A stretch of 64,000 bases of DNA from an uncultured Desulfovibrio sp. Lineage in GTDB: Bacteria; Desulfobacterota; Desulfovibrionia; Desulfovibrionales; Desulfovibrionaceae. Shown one piece after another: positions 45,730 to 53,329 of this stretch; the stretch's first letter is position 1; every line of letters begins with the position of its first letter. Under the pieces are notes generated by a model that saw nothing but the letters and a program-made list of their open reading frames with translations, made no database searches and was not told the DNA's origin. Location: contig CAJXRQ010000017.1 of NCBI GenBank assembly GCA_913060505.1, positions 1 to 64,000 of the forward strand, in the 5' to 3' direction. The position numbers were made by a program, and so were the translations under genes.

Positions 45730-46497
45730 ATGCAAAAAAACGAAGATAAGTCCCAATCGGGCGGAAAGTCTTTTGTAATAGGCAACAAGCCGGTCTTGGA
45801 ATTGTTGCAGGATTCTCCGGCCCGTGTGGACTTTGTCTATTTCCGCAAAGGCCGCCATGACAAGGGGCTGGAGCAGATTATTTCATTATGCAAAAAGGTC
45901 AAGATCCCTTTCAAGTCCCTGCCGGGCCAAAGTCTTGACCGCATGTACCGTGGCAATCATCAGGGCGTGATCGCCCAGGCCGCAGCTCTGGAATACGTCA
46001 GTCTTGATCATGTGCTGGAGGCTGCCCATACTGCGCCCTTGCCATTGGTGGTTGTGCTGGATCAGGTGCAGGATCCCGGCAACGTGGGCGTTTTGGCCCG
46101 TACGCTGTATGCCTTGGGCGGAGCCGGTATCGTGGTGGGGCGGCATCACAGTGCCTATCTTGGAACCGGGGCGGTTAAGGCCAGCGCCGGAACCCTGAAC
46201 CATTTGCCTGTGGCCAAGGCCGGGAACGTGAGCCGGGCTCTGGAACAATGTGCCAAGCAGGGGTTTATGATTTATGGCGCCGGGACAGGTGAAGAGGCTG
46301 AACAGGCGTATGAGGCTGAACTGCGCACACCGGCCATACTGGTGCTCGGCAATGAGGAGAAAGGCATCCGTCCCGGTGTGGCCAAACATTGCGACACCAT
46401 GCTGGCTATTCCTTTTGCCCGTCCGTTCGATTCCTTGAACGTGGCACAGGCCGGCGCCATTCTGGTAAGCCGTTTTTCTGCCCAGGCCATAAAATAG
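45730..46497 (+). CDS. rlmB: SpoU/TrmH-family 23S rRNA 2'-O-methyltransferase (RlmB-like)
   Basis: 255 residues; the ATG has GGAGCG. An N-terminal RNA-binding domain (FVIGNKPVLELL, GNHQGVIAQ) is followed by the SPOUT knot: motif 1 VVLDQVQDPGNVGVLARTLYALG, motif 2 LVLGNEEKGIRP and motif 3 IPFARPFDSLNVAQAGAIL. RlmB methylates G2251 of 23S rRNA with S-adenosylmethionine. Assignment to RlmB over other SpoU enzymes rests on the L30e-like N terminus. Confidence 0.92.
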   Translation: MQKNEDKSQSGGKSFVIGNKPVLELLQDSPARVDFVYFRKGRHDKGLEQIISLCKKVKIPFKSLPGQSLDRMYRGNHQGVIAQAAALEYVSLDHVLEAAHTAPLPLVVVLDQVQDPGNVGVLARTLYALGGAGIVVGRHHSAYLGTGAVKASAGTLNHLPVAKAGNVSRALEQCAKQGFMIYGAGTGEEAEQAYEAELRTPAILVLGNEEKGIRPGVAKHCDTMLAIPFARPFDSLNVAQAGAILVSRFSAQAIK

Positions 46498-46530
46498 GCA
46501 CGGGCTACAGAGTCCGTATTCCCGTTACGA

Positions 46531-46565
46531 AAAAGCCCCGGTTCCATATAGGTACCGGGGCTTTT
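46531..46565. terminator. bidirectional terminator after rlmB
   Basis: Perfect 12-bp stem, AAAAGCCCCGGT (46531-46542) and ACCGGGGCTTTT (46554-46565), with an 11-base loop. It serves both rlmB and the convergent small gene, whose stop is 4 bp away. Confidence 0.93.
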
Positions 46566-46568
46566 CGA

Positions 46569-46850
46569 CTACTGTATCCAGCCGTTGAGCGCTTCCACGA
46601 TTTTTTCGGCCTGCGCTTTGCTGGAGATGTTGAATTTGGACTTGGGGCGATAGGTTCCGCTTACTTTCTGGTAGCGGCGAATGGAGTATTTTTCCGGTCC
46701 ATATTCGCCCTTGGCGCGGTTCCATTCCTGATAACGAAAGAGAATGGTTGTCCATGCGCCTTTGGACAGAATGACCTTGTCCAGTTCCTGAACGATAAGT
46801 TGGTCGTCTTCGGAATAATTGATGGTAATTTCATCTACGGTGGCAGCCAC
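46569..46850 (-). CDS. small conserved hypothetical protein
   Basis: 93 residues, soluble. A charged N-terminal helix (YSEDDQLIVQELDKVIL) is followed by WTTILFRYQEWN and YSIRRYQKVSGTYRPKSKFNISSKAQAEKIVEAL. The pattern, with KFNISS before a helix, looks like a small nucleic-acid-binding or wedge-like fold; I do not recognise a named family. The ATG has AGGGAGG. Its intact frame, good start and terminator make it a real gene. Confidence 0.82.
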   Translation of the reverse strand: MAATVDEITINYSEDDQLIVQELDKVILSKGAWTTILFRYQEWNRAKGEYGPEKYSIRRYQKVSGTYRPKSKFNISSKAQAEKIVEALNGWIQ

Positions 46851-47074
46851 TGTCTATATCCTCCCTGAATGAGATGAGCCGCTCATGCGGTCAGAAGGTT
46901 GCTTACATGGATGGCCGTAAAAGGGCAACCCGGTTTGGAGGGTACGGATTTTCTGTGCTGGTCATACGGCATCGCCTTCGGCTGTCGCTATATTTTGTGG
47001 TTCAAGGATGTGTGGTGCGCTTGCATCGGCCACAAATAATAATCTCCGAAGCCAAAAGTTTTTTAATTTCGTAC

Positions 47075-47350
47075 TTGACAGAAGGGTTTTTTGTGAGAAT
47101 AGTTATTATTAACATTGCGACGTCACACGCAACAGGGGCAGCTTTTACCTCCTCCCACAGAAGCATTGCCCCGAACCTCGATCACACTGTTCCGGATTCG
47201 GCTCTTTTCCGGAATGGGTTGGTTTAAAAGGGACTGCGGAGGGGATATTGCCGCAGTCTCTCAGTCCCGGCCTCAGCCGGATCCTCCTTCCCTCTGTGCC
47301 TTTTGGCAGAGCGGCCTCTTTCCCAGGGAAAGAGGCCGCTTTCCTGTTTG
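47075..47350 (+). ncRNA. candidate structured small RNA in the spacer before fliQ
   Basis: The 515-bp gap 46851-47365 has no convincing coding sequence. It contains a sigma-70-like promoter, TTGACA (47075-47080), 17 bp, AATAGT (47098-47103), followed by a row of hairpins: TTCCGGA/TCCGGAA, GACTGCGG/CCGCAGTC, CCGGC/GCCGG, and a 14-bp terminal stem (47311-47324 and 47326-47339) with TTTCCTGTTT after it. A transcript of roughly 230 bases would result. I do not recognise 6S, SRP or RNase P motifs. The T tract is imperfect. The first 220 bp of the gap show nothing clear. Confidence 0.4.
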
Positions 47351-47365
47351 GCAAAAAAATGAAAA

Positions 47366-47635
47366 TTATTTTATGTATTGGGGAAGATTGATGAAAAGCG
47401 TTCGCGTGTAGGTGATCATCTTGTCCATTATCCATGGGAACGCAACCAGCAAAGCGATGAAAATGGCTATGATCTTGGGAACAATGGTCAGGGTCATTTC
47501 CTGAAGCTGGGTCGCGGTCTGGATGATGGACACTGCCAAACCCACGATCATGCCGATAGCAAGCATGGGCAGGGCTATGGTCAGGGTCATCTCAATGGCT
47601 TCCCGCGCAAATCCTATGACGAATTCCGGTGTCAT
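47366..47635 (-). CDS. fliQ: flagellar export protein FliQ
   Basis: 89 residues from the ATG at 47635. Two long hydrophobic helices with the FliQ pattern ALPMLAIGMIVGLAVSIIQTATQLQEMTL and KIIAIFIALLVAFPWIM. It packs with FliP and FliR in the type III export gate. Last gene of the leftward motility operon, 25 bp after fliP. Confidence 0.97.
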   Translation of the reverse strand: MTPEFVIGFAREAIEMTLTIALPMLAIGMIVGLAVSIIQTATQLQEMTLTIVPKIIAIFIALLVAFPWIMDKMITYTRTLFINLPQYIK

Positions 47636-47660
47636 GGCGTACTTCTCCCCTATAAGGCCG

Positions 47661-48449
47661 TCATTGCATGAATGTGTTGACCAGTGAGCCGACCAACAGG
47701 TTCCAGCCGTCAACAAGAATGAAAAGCAGAATCTTGAACGGCAATGAAACCATGACCGGCGGGAGCATCATCATGCCCATGGAGAGCAGTATGCTTGCCA
47801 CAACCATATCAAGAATCAGGAACGGGATGTATATGAGGAATCCGATAGTGAAGCCTGTTTTGAGTTCACTGATGGTGTAAGCGGCTACCAACATGATGGT
47901 AGGCACGTCGTCCTTGCTGTTGGGACGGGGTTCCCCAGTGATGGAGTAGAAAATGGAAAGATCTTTTTCCCGCGTGTGCTTGAACATGAATGACCGGATC
48001 GGAACCTGTGCTCTGCTCAGGGCTTCCGAAAAAGGGATTTCTTCCACCAGATAGGGCTGCAACGCATCGTTGTTGATGGCATTTCCCACGGGCCACATGA
48101 TCACAAAGGTCATGAACATGGCCAGCCCGGCCATAATCTGGTTGGGCGGCATTTGCTGGGTGCCCATGGCCTGCCGCAGGAAATGGAAAACAATAATGAT
48201 GCGGGTGAAGGAGGTCATGGTCAGCATGATTGCCGGAGCCATGGCCAGCACCGTGAACATGAACAGGATTTCCAGCAACATGGAAATGTCTTCAGGTTCG
48301 GCCTGGCCTGCCGCGAGGTTCATGCTCAGTTTGGGGATGATCGGGTCCTGGGCCGAGGCAACGGCAAAGAATGCCAACACCATGGCGGTGGTGGCAAACA
48401 GAATAGCCAGAGGCCGGGCAAACCGGCGGGCGTCAGGAGTCCGAAGCAT
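47661..48449 (-). CDS. fliP: flagellar export protein FliP
   Basis: 262 residues. A cleavable signal peptide (about 1-33) is followed by MAPAIMLTMTSFTRIIIVFHFLRQAMGTQQ, the FliP signature, and late helices with KTGFTIGFLIYIPFLILDMVVASIL and GMMMLPPVMVSLPFKILLF. It forms the core of the FliPQR export gate. It overlaps fliO by 17 bp. Confidence 0.98.
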   Translation of the reverse strand: MLRTPDARRFARPLAILFATTAMVLAFFAVASAQDPIIPKLSMNLAAGQAEPEDISMLLEILFMFTVLAMAPAIMLTMTSFTRIIIVFHFLRQAMGTQQMPPNQIMAGLAMFMTFVIMWPVGNAINNDALQPYLVEEIPFSEALSRAQVPIRSFMFKHTREKDLSIFYSITGEPRPNSKDDVPTIMLVAAYTISELKTGFTIGFLIYIPFLILDMVVASILLSMGMMMLPPVMVSLPFKILLFILVDGWNLLVGSLVNTFMQ

Positions 48450-48837
48450 CCTCGACCTTTCCCTTGAGCAGCCCGGCGAATTTTGAGGTGGACGGTTTCT
48501 GTTCGTCCGATTCCTCGTAATCCTCTTGTCCGAGCAGGTTGATCTGATGCTCGGTCACACCCAGCACCATGGTTTTAGATTTGAAGCGTACAACAGCCAC
48601 GCTTTGTCTGTTGCCCAGATACAGCCTGCCCAACAGGTGCGGGGTGTGTGAATTGTTTGCCCCCGTGCCCATGCCAAACGATCCGAACCGGCGCAACAGC
48701 CAATACAAGAAGAAAAGAAAGCCGAGAAGCAGGCACAGGTAGCCCAACATGGAGAGAACGTTCGCTCCGGTATCGAACACCGCACCGGACGATTGGATCG
48801 CCCCATGCGCGCCCTGTGCCACGGTTGCGTTATCCAA
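48433..48837 (-). CDS. fliO: flagellar biosynthesis protein FliO
   Basis: 134 residues with one membrane helix (about 27-48, LSMLGYLCLLLGFLFFLYWLL) and a cytosolic tail containing LLGRLYLGNRQSVAVVRF and MVLGVTEHQINLL, the FliO pattern. It assists assembly of the FliP ring. It overlaps fliN by 8 bp upstream and fliP by 17 bp downstream, so translation is coupled. Confidence 0.94.
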   Translation of the reverse strand: MDNATVAQGAHGAIQSSGAVFDTGANVLSMLGYLCLLLGFLFFLYWLLRRFGSFGMGTGANNSHTPHLLGRLYLGNRQSVAVVRFKSKTMVLGVTEHQINLLGQEDYEESDEQKPSTSKFAGLLKGKVEDASDS

Positions 48838-49381
48838 GCTGTTTCACCCGCTCAATGGGACTGATGATGTCCGTCAGCCGGATACCGAATTTTTCGTTGA
48901 TGACCACAGCCTCGCCGCGAGCGACCAATTTGCCGTTGACGTAGATTTCCAGAGGCTCACCCGCGAGCTTGTTCAGCTCGACGACCGATCCCTGTCCAAG
49001 CTGCAACAGTTCGTTGATGAGCAGCTTGGTGCGGCCGAGTTCTGCTGAAACATCCAGTGGAATGTCCAGAATGAAGTCGAGGTCGCGTTTTCCGCCTTCG
49101 CCTGATCCTGACTTGGCTTCCGCCGTCATGTCCGCGAAGTCGGCGGAATGGGCCTGTGTGGCCAGGAATTGCTGTTCCTTTTCGTCCCGGACTTCTTCCT
49201 GCTCGGTATCGGCCAACGCTGCGGCCCACTCATCGGCTAGGGCCTCGTCCGAACCCGATTCGACATCTGCAGCCATATCGGCCATGGCGTCTTCTGCGGC
49301 GTCCGGGGCTGCTCCTTCGTCTTCGTCACCACCAAGGGCGGCGGCCCATTCTTCAGCCAATTTGTCTTGATCGTCAGACAT
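48830..49381 (-). CDS. fliN: flagellar motor switch protein FliN
   Basis: About 183 residues from the ATG at 49381, preferred over the ATG six bases upstream because AGAGG is then at proper distance. The C-terminal SpoA domain (about 95-180) has FILDIPLDVSAELGRTKLLINELLQLGQGSVVELNKLAGEP and IRLTDIISP. The first 90 residues are an acidic Ala/Asp/Glu-rich extension with repeated EEWAAAL/DEWAAAL units, longer than in typical FliN. Part of the C ring, receiving CheY-P signals. Confidence 0.96.
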   Translation of the reverse strand: MSDDQDKLAEEWAAALGGDEDEGAAPDAAEDAMADMAADVESGSDEALADEWAAALADTEQEEVRDEKEQQFLATQAHSADFADMTAEAKSGSGEGGKRDLDFILDIPLDVSAELGRTKLLINELLQLGQGSVVELNKLAGEPLEIYVNGKLVARGEAVVINEKFGIRLTDIISPIERVKQLG

Positions 49382-49465
49382 GTTCATACCTCTGCAAAAA
49401 AAAGTTCAACATCGGGGACACAGTCAAAATGACGTCGGTCCGAGCATTGATCTGCAATAACCGTG

Positions 49466-49957
49466 CTATTGGATTACCATTTCCGTTATGTACACGCGCA
49501 GAATACTGCCGTTGCCGAGAATCTGGTTGAGCCTGCTTACGATTTCCTGCTTGAGTTCCACTTTGGCTTTGAGAGTGGAAAGTTGATCGAATGTTTTGCT
49601 GGAGAGCAGGAGCAGCATGGTATCCTTGATTTTCGCCTCGTTTTTGGAAAGGCTTTCCGTGACGGCTTCGTCGCGCACCTCGACTTCGAGTCCGAGTTTG
49701 AGATAGCGTCTGCCCAGCGGGTCCGCAAGGTTGACGAGGAATTGCGGCAGCGGAACCAGTTGTCCTTCTGCCGGTTGCTCGGCCTGTTGTTCCGCGGCGG
49801 CTTCTTTGGCCTGCGTTTCATCAGCTGGTGCGGCAAAAAATTTGGTGTAGGCAAAGTAACCGCCCCCGGCCAGCGCAATGATCAGTACGGCCAGAATTAT
49901 CCATTTGAGCATGCCGCCCTTTTTCTTTTCTTCCTGGGGAAGCGCTTCATCAGCCAC
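49466..49957 (-). CDS. fliL: flagellar basal-body protein FliL
   Basis: About 163 residues. A GTG at 49957 with GGTGG five bases upstream is favoured; a GTG at 49966 is possible. One membrane helix (about 16-37, LKWIILAVLIIALAGGGYFAY), a Glu/Gln/Ala linker, and a periplasmic domain with PLPQFLVNLADPLGRRYLKLGLEVEV and the C-terminal VYITEMVIQ. FliL surrounds the stator and supports torque. It lies 64 bp after the second MotB-like gene. Confidence 0.94.
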   Translation of the reverse strand: MADEALPQEEKKKGGMLKWIILAVLIIALAGGGYFAYTKFFAAPADETQAKEAAAEQQAEQPAEGQLVPLPQFLVNLADPLGRRYLKLGLEVEVRDEAVTESLSKNEAKIKDTMLLLLSSKTFDQLSTLKAKVELKQEIVSRLNQILGNGSILRVYITEMVIQ

Positions 49958-50021
49958 GAATACCACCTTTGTTGTTCGTTGAAACCTTCAATGTATTACC
50001 CTGAATCCCTCTGTTTTGTCA

Positions 50022-50744
50022 CTAGAGGTACGAGCCGACAGCCACCCGGGTTTTAAGCAGGATTTCCACGCGCCGGTTCTTGGCGCGTAGGTCGGGATTG
50101 TCGCCGGTATAGCGCGGCCTGTCGTTGCCATAGGCCGAAACGGAAAAGCGTTTTTGCTGCACGTGTTGGTCCAGAAGACATGTCAGCACGGACATGGCCC
50201 GGTCTTCGGAGATTGCATAGGGATCGGCGTCCGGGGCTGTCGTGTCCGTATACCCTACCACATTCACGGGCGCAGTCATGTAGTTGATGACCGGCGCCAA
50301 TCTGCCCACGACATATTTGCCGTTTTCACTCAGTTCGCTGGAGCCTTCCCTGAAGAGCAGCTTGTCCGTGATCACAAGTGCCACGCCGTCATTACGGGCC
50401 AGAATGTCAAGGTTTTCGTCAAGATCCTGTTTGTTCAATTCCAGCGGCATGGAGTCTTCGGGATAAAGCAGATCCTTGATACGATTCTGCTTGTCGATGA
50501 CTTCCCACGGCTTTTCCATCAATTCTGCAACCAGCCGTTCCGTGGCCGTGACTTTACCCGAACCTCGGATGTCCAGAAGCCCGAGGTCGGCGGTGGTCAG
50601 GGTAACTGTGGTCAGCAGGCTGCTGTCCATGGACGACATGGTCAGCAACAGCACGAAAAATGTCAGCAGCAGTGTGGTCAGGTCCGAGAATGTGACCAGC
50701 CAGAGGGCCATGGGCGGACAGCTTTCTTTTTTCTTCTTGGCCAT
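50022..50744 (-). CDS. second MotB-like stator protein (OmpA domain)
   Basis: 240 residues: one N-terminal helix (about 13-37) with the ion-binding Asp at 21 (VTFSDLTTLLLTFF), a plug/linker, and an OmpA-like peptidoglycan-binding domain (about 130-235) with VVGYTDTTAPDADPYAIS and KNRRVEILL. It starts 2 bp after the upstream motB. Two MotB-type proteins follow one MotA, as in some bacteria with additional motor components. Whether it pairs with the same MotA is unknown. Confidence 0.93.
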   Translation of the reverse strand: MAKKKKESCPPMALWLVTFSDLTTLLLTFFVLLLTMSSMDSSLLTTVTLTTADLGLLDIRGSGKVTATERLVAELMEKPWEVIDKQNRIKDLLYPEDSMPLELNKQDLDENLDILARNDGVALVITDKLLFREGSSELSENGKYVVGRLAPVINYMTAPVNVVGYTDTTAPDADPYAISEDRAMSVLTCLLDQHVQQKRFSVSAYGNDRPRYTGDNPDLRAKNRRVEILLKTRVAVGSYL

Positions 50745-50746
50745 GG

Positions 50747-51568
50747 TTATTGCTCCGGCGTGGTGTCGCGCACGTCAAAAAGGAATCCGTTCACATCCAC
50801 GGTGCCCGGTGCCTGCGGTTCCGTGTCCCGGGTATCCTCAATCCGGTCCCGCTCAATGCTGGAACGTTTGTCCAAAACAAAATCAACACGCCGGTTCTTT
50901 GCCCGCGTGGCAGCCGTATTCTGGGGCCAATGAGGCTTGAATTTGCCGAATCCTTCCAGCTTGAGCTTTTCGGAGTTCACGCCGTTGTCCATCAGCCAAC
51001 GATAGACGGCCAGCGAACGGTTCAAGGAAATTTTCCAAGACAGGTCGGGGATTTTATCGGCATCACCCGGATTGTAGCCCATGCCCAGTTCATCGCGCAG
51101 TTCGGAGGTATGGCCGGCCAGCAACAGGGGGTAGTCCAGCCCCTGGATTGTGGGCAGCAGTGTCCTGAGAAAACGTTCTCCTCCGGGAGAAATGGTGGAA
51201 CCGCCCGGAGTGAAGAGCAGCTCGGCGTTTACGGAAAGGACTTGCACGAAGCGGCTGGAGCGGAAGTCGAGATCCTGCTCTGCATAATCCCACATCAGGG
51301 GTTTGAGCGGCATGAGGTCTCCAGAGTCGATGGGACCGGGTTCCACGGTGCGGCGAGTGTCATGGCGAGTGAAAACGCGATAGGATTGGTCGTGGAATCC
51401 GAACGTACCGATAATGGAACCAAGCACCACCAGCTTGCGGCGTTCGTCCACCTTGGCCATGGATACCAGCAGCACGAAGAAGGTCAGCATCAGGGTCATG
51501 ACGTCGGTGAAGGTGATGAGCCAAGGGGCCATCTCTTCGCATTTCACCTTTTTCTTTTTTCTGGCCAT
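50747..51568 (-). CDS. motB: flagellar motor protein MotB
   Basis: 273 residues. A basic N terminus, then a helix with the ion-binding Asp at 22 (WLITFTDVMTLMLTFFVLLVSM). The OmpA-like domain (about 110-245) has ELLFTPGGSTISPGGERFL, LLAGHTSELRD and KNRRVDFVLD. It anchors the stator to peptidoglycan and conducts ions with MotA. It lies 27 bp after motA. Confidence 0.96.
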   Translation of the reverse strand: MARKKKKVKCEEMAPWLITFTDVMTLMLTFFVLLVSMAKVDERRKLVVLGSIIGTFGFHDQSYRVFTRHDTRRTVEPGPIDSGDLMPLKPLMWDYAEQDLDFRSSRFVQVLSVNAELLFTPGGSTISPGGERFLRTLLPTIQGLDYPLLLAGHTSELRDELGMGYNPGDADKIPDLSWKISLNRSLAVYRWLMDNGVNSEKLKLEGFGKFKPHWPQNTAATRAKNRRVDFVLDKRSSIERDRIEDTRDTEPQAPGTVDVNGFLFDVRDTTPEQ

Positions 51569-51595
51569 GACGCGCTCCGAAAAATGCCGGTAGGG

Positions 51596-52360
51596 TTAGC
51601 CCTGATCCGTGACCCTGTCCTTGGGCGGCAGGAAACTGTTGAGCTTCTCTTCGATGATGCGCGGGTTTTCACCCTTGGATATGGAGAGGATGCCTTCGAG
51701 AATCATCTCGCGGATCAACACCTCCTCCTTACTGCGGGTCTTGAGCTTGCCGGACATGGGGTTGAACACAAGGTTCGCCAGAATCGCGCCGTACAGCGTG
51801 GTGAGCAGGGCAACGGCCATTGCCGGGCCGATGGTGCTGGGGTCGCTCATGGTCTGGAGCATCTGCACCAATCCGATAACCGTACCGATCATACCCATGG
51901 CCGGAGCCATGGTTCCCAACACGGCTACAACGTCCGCCCCCGTTTCGTGGCGCTCCTGAAGGTAGGAGATTTCCGTCTCCATGATTTCCTGAATGGTCTG
52001 TGGCTCCAGTCCGTCCACGGTCAGTTGCAGGCCCTTGCGCATGTAGTCGTCGTCAATTTCCTTGAGCAGCGGCTCCAGGGAGAGGATACCTTCACGGCGT
52101 GCGCGGTTGGCGTAGTCCTTGAATTTGTCGATGACCGAGGCCGGTGTTTCCAGATTGGAGAAAAGCGTGTTTTTAATGACGCCGATGACGCCGATAACAT
52201 AACTCAGGGGGTAGTTGACCAGTGCCGCGCCGATGGTACCGCCGATGACGATAAGCGCCGACGGCACCGAGATGAAGATCATCAAGCTGCTGCCGGTCAG
52301 GATGGCTGCCACCACCAGGCCGAAGGACAACACGGTGCCGATTACGGTTGCGAGATCCAT
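51596..52360 (-). CDS. motA: flagellar motor protein MotA
   Basis: 254 residues, four membrane helices: two near 1-50 (TVIGTVLSFGLVVAAILTG, SALIVIGGTIGAALVNYP) and two near 145-205 (VVAVLGTMAPAMGMIGTVIGLVQML, AMAVALLTTLYGAILANLVFNPM). The cytosolic loop between carries charged residues that contact FliG. The family covers H+ and Na+ types; the ion is not assigned here. It starts 21 bp after yggS. Confidence 0.97.
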   Translation of the reverse strand: MDLATVIGTVLSFGLVVAAILTGSSLMIFISVPSALIVIGGTIGAALVNYPLSYVIGVIGVIKNTLFSNLETPASVIDKFKDYANRARREGILSLEPLLKEIDDDYMRKGLQLTVDGLEPQTIQEIMETEISYLQERHETGADVVAVLGTMAPAMGMIGTVIGLVQMLQTMSDPSTIGPAMAVALLTTLYGAILANLVFNPMSGKLKTRSKEEVLIREMILEGILSISKGENPRIIEEKLNSFLPPKDRVTDQG

Positions 52361-52381
52361 ACTACCCTCTTCAAGAGGTTG

Positions 52382-53083
52382 TTATTTCTGGGGCCGTGCC
52401 CCGAATATCCTGGTTCCTATGCGGACCAGGGTTGCTCCTTCCTGAACGGCTGGAACAAAATCACCTGTCATCCCCATGGACAGGTGCGGCAGCTCCATGT
52501 CCATGCGTGCCGCCATCCGTTCGCGCAGCCTGCGCAGCTCCGCGAACACGGGGCGCGCCCGTTCCGGGTCGTCGAAGAACGGAGGCATGGTCATGAGTCC
52601 TTGTATACGCAAACCGTCCATGGCCGCCACTTCGTCAGCCAGCCGGTTCAGGCCTTCTTCTGCCACGCCGGATTTCTGTTCTTCTCCAGCTATGTTGACC
52701 TGCAACAGGATATCCTGCACCACGCCCAGTGAACAGGCTTTCCTGTTCAGCATGGTGGCGAGCTTGGCCGAGTCCACACTATGAACCAGTGCGAATTTTC
52801 CGGCAACATACTTAGCCTTGTTGCTTTGCAGGCCGCCGATGAAATGCCAGCGCAGATTAAGGGTCGACAGTTCTTCCTGTTTGGCCGTGGCTTCCTGCAC
52901 GTAGTTTTCACCGAAATCAATCTGGCCGGTTTCAGTATGCACGGTCCATATCGCTGCGCCCGGGTGCAGCTTGGAAACAGCTACCACCTGAACATCATCT
53001 GCGGCCCTGCCGCATTTTTCTGCGGTTTCGGCTACCTCTTCCCGAACCCGGAGCATGCGTCCGGCCAATTCTTTTTCGTTCAT
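52382..53083 (-). CDS. yggS: YggS-family pyridoxal-phosphate homeostasis protein
   Basis: 233 residues of the PLP-binding, racemase-fold YggS/YBL036C family. The PLP Lys is in VVAVSKLHP near 35; FGENYVQEA, WHFIGGLQSNKAK, VHSVDSAKLA and LSMGMTGDF follow in the usual order. It buffers PLP without known catalysis. Heading a motA-motB operon behind a sigma-28-like promoter is unusual for this housekeeping gene; the 21-bp gap suggests co-transcription. Confidence 0.95.
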   Translation of the reverse strand: MNEKELAGRMLRVREEVAETAEKCGRAADDVQVVAVSKLHPGAAIWTVHTETGQIDFGENYVQEATAKQEELSTLNLRWHFIGGLQSNKAKYVAGKFALVHSVDSAKLATMLNRKACSLGVVQDILLQVNIAGEEQKSGVAEEGLNRLADEVAAMDGLRIQGLMTMPPFFDDPERARPVFAELRRLRERMAARMDMELPHLSMGMTGDFVPAVQEGATLVRIGTRIFGARPQK

Positions 53084-53120
53084 AATCTCGTCATATCCAT
53101 GCCTTAGGGCTTCAAGTCCC

Positions 53121-53147
53121 TTATCGGCTGTTTATTCGTTTAGTTAA
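53121..53147 (-). promoter_or_regulatory. sigma-28 (FliA) promoter of the yggS-mot-fli operon
   Basis: On the minus strand TTAA, 15 bp, GCCGATAA. The -10 is a perfect match to the FliA consensus and the -35 matches three of four at the exact spacing. Predicted leader about 30 bases. Confidence 0.65.
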
Positions 53148-53329
53148 GTGATTAGTACCGAATTCCCGTACAAAGAACAACATGACTCAGGAGAACCTGT
53201 TATGCAACTGTTCGGTATCATGTTGGAATGAAAAGAAATAGATTTTTTCTAGAGATTTTCAAGTGTTGTGGTGTTTTTTTTGGGAATTTAGTCGGTGAAT
53301 AATGGTGGCTACACCGAATTTGTCTGTTT

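Noticed and set aside
50750-52732. Long open frame (about 660 codons) on the plus strand opposite motB, motA and yggS
   Set aside because: It crosses three well-supported genes and reads His/Gln/Gly-rich nonsense; an antisense artefact.
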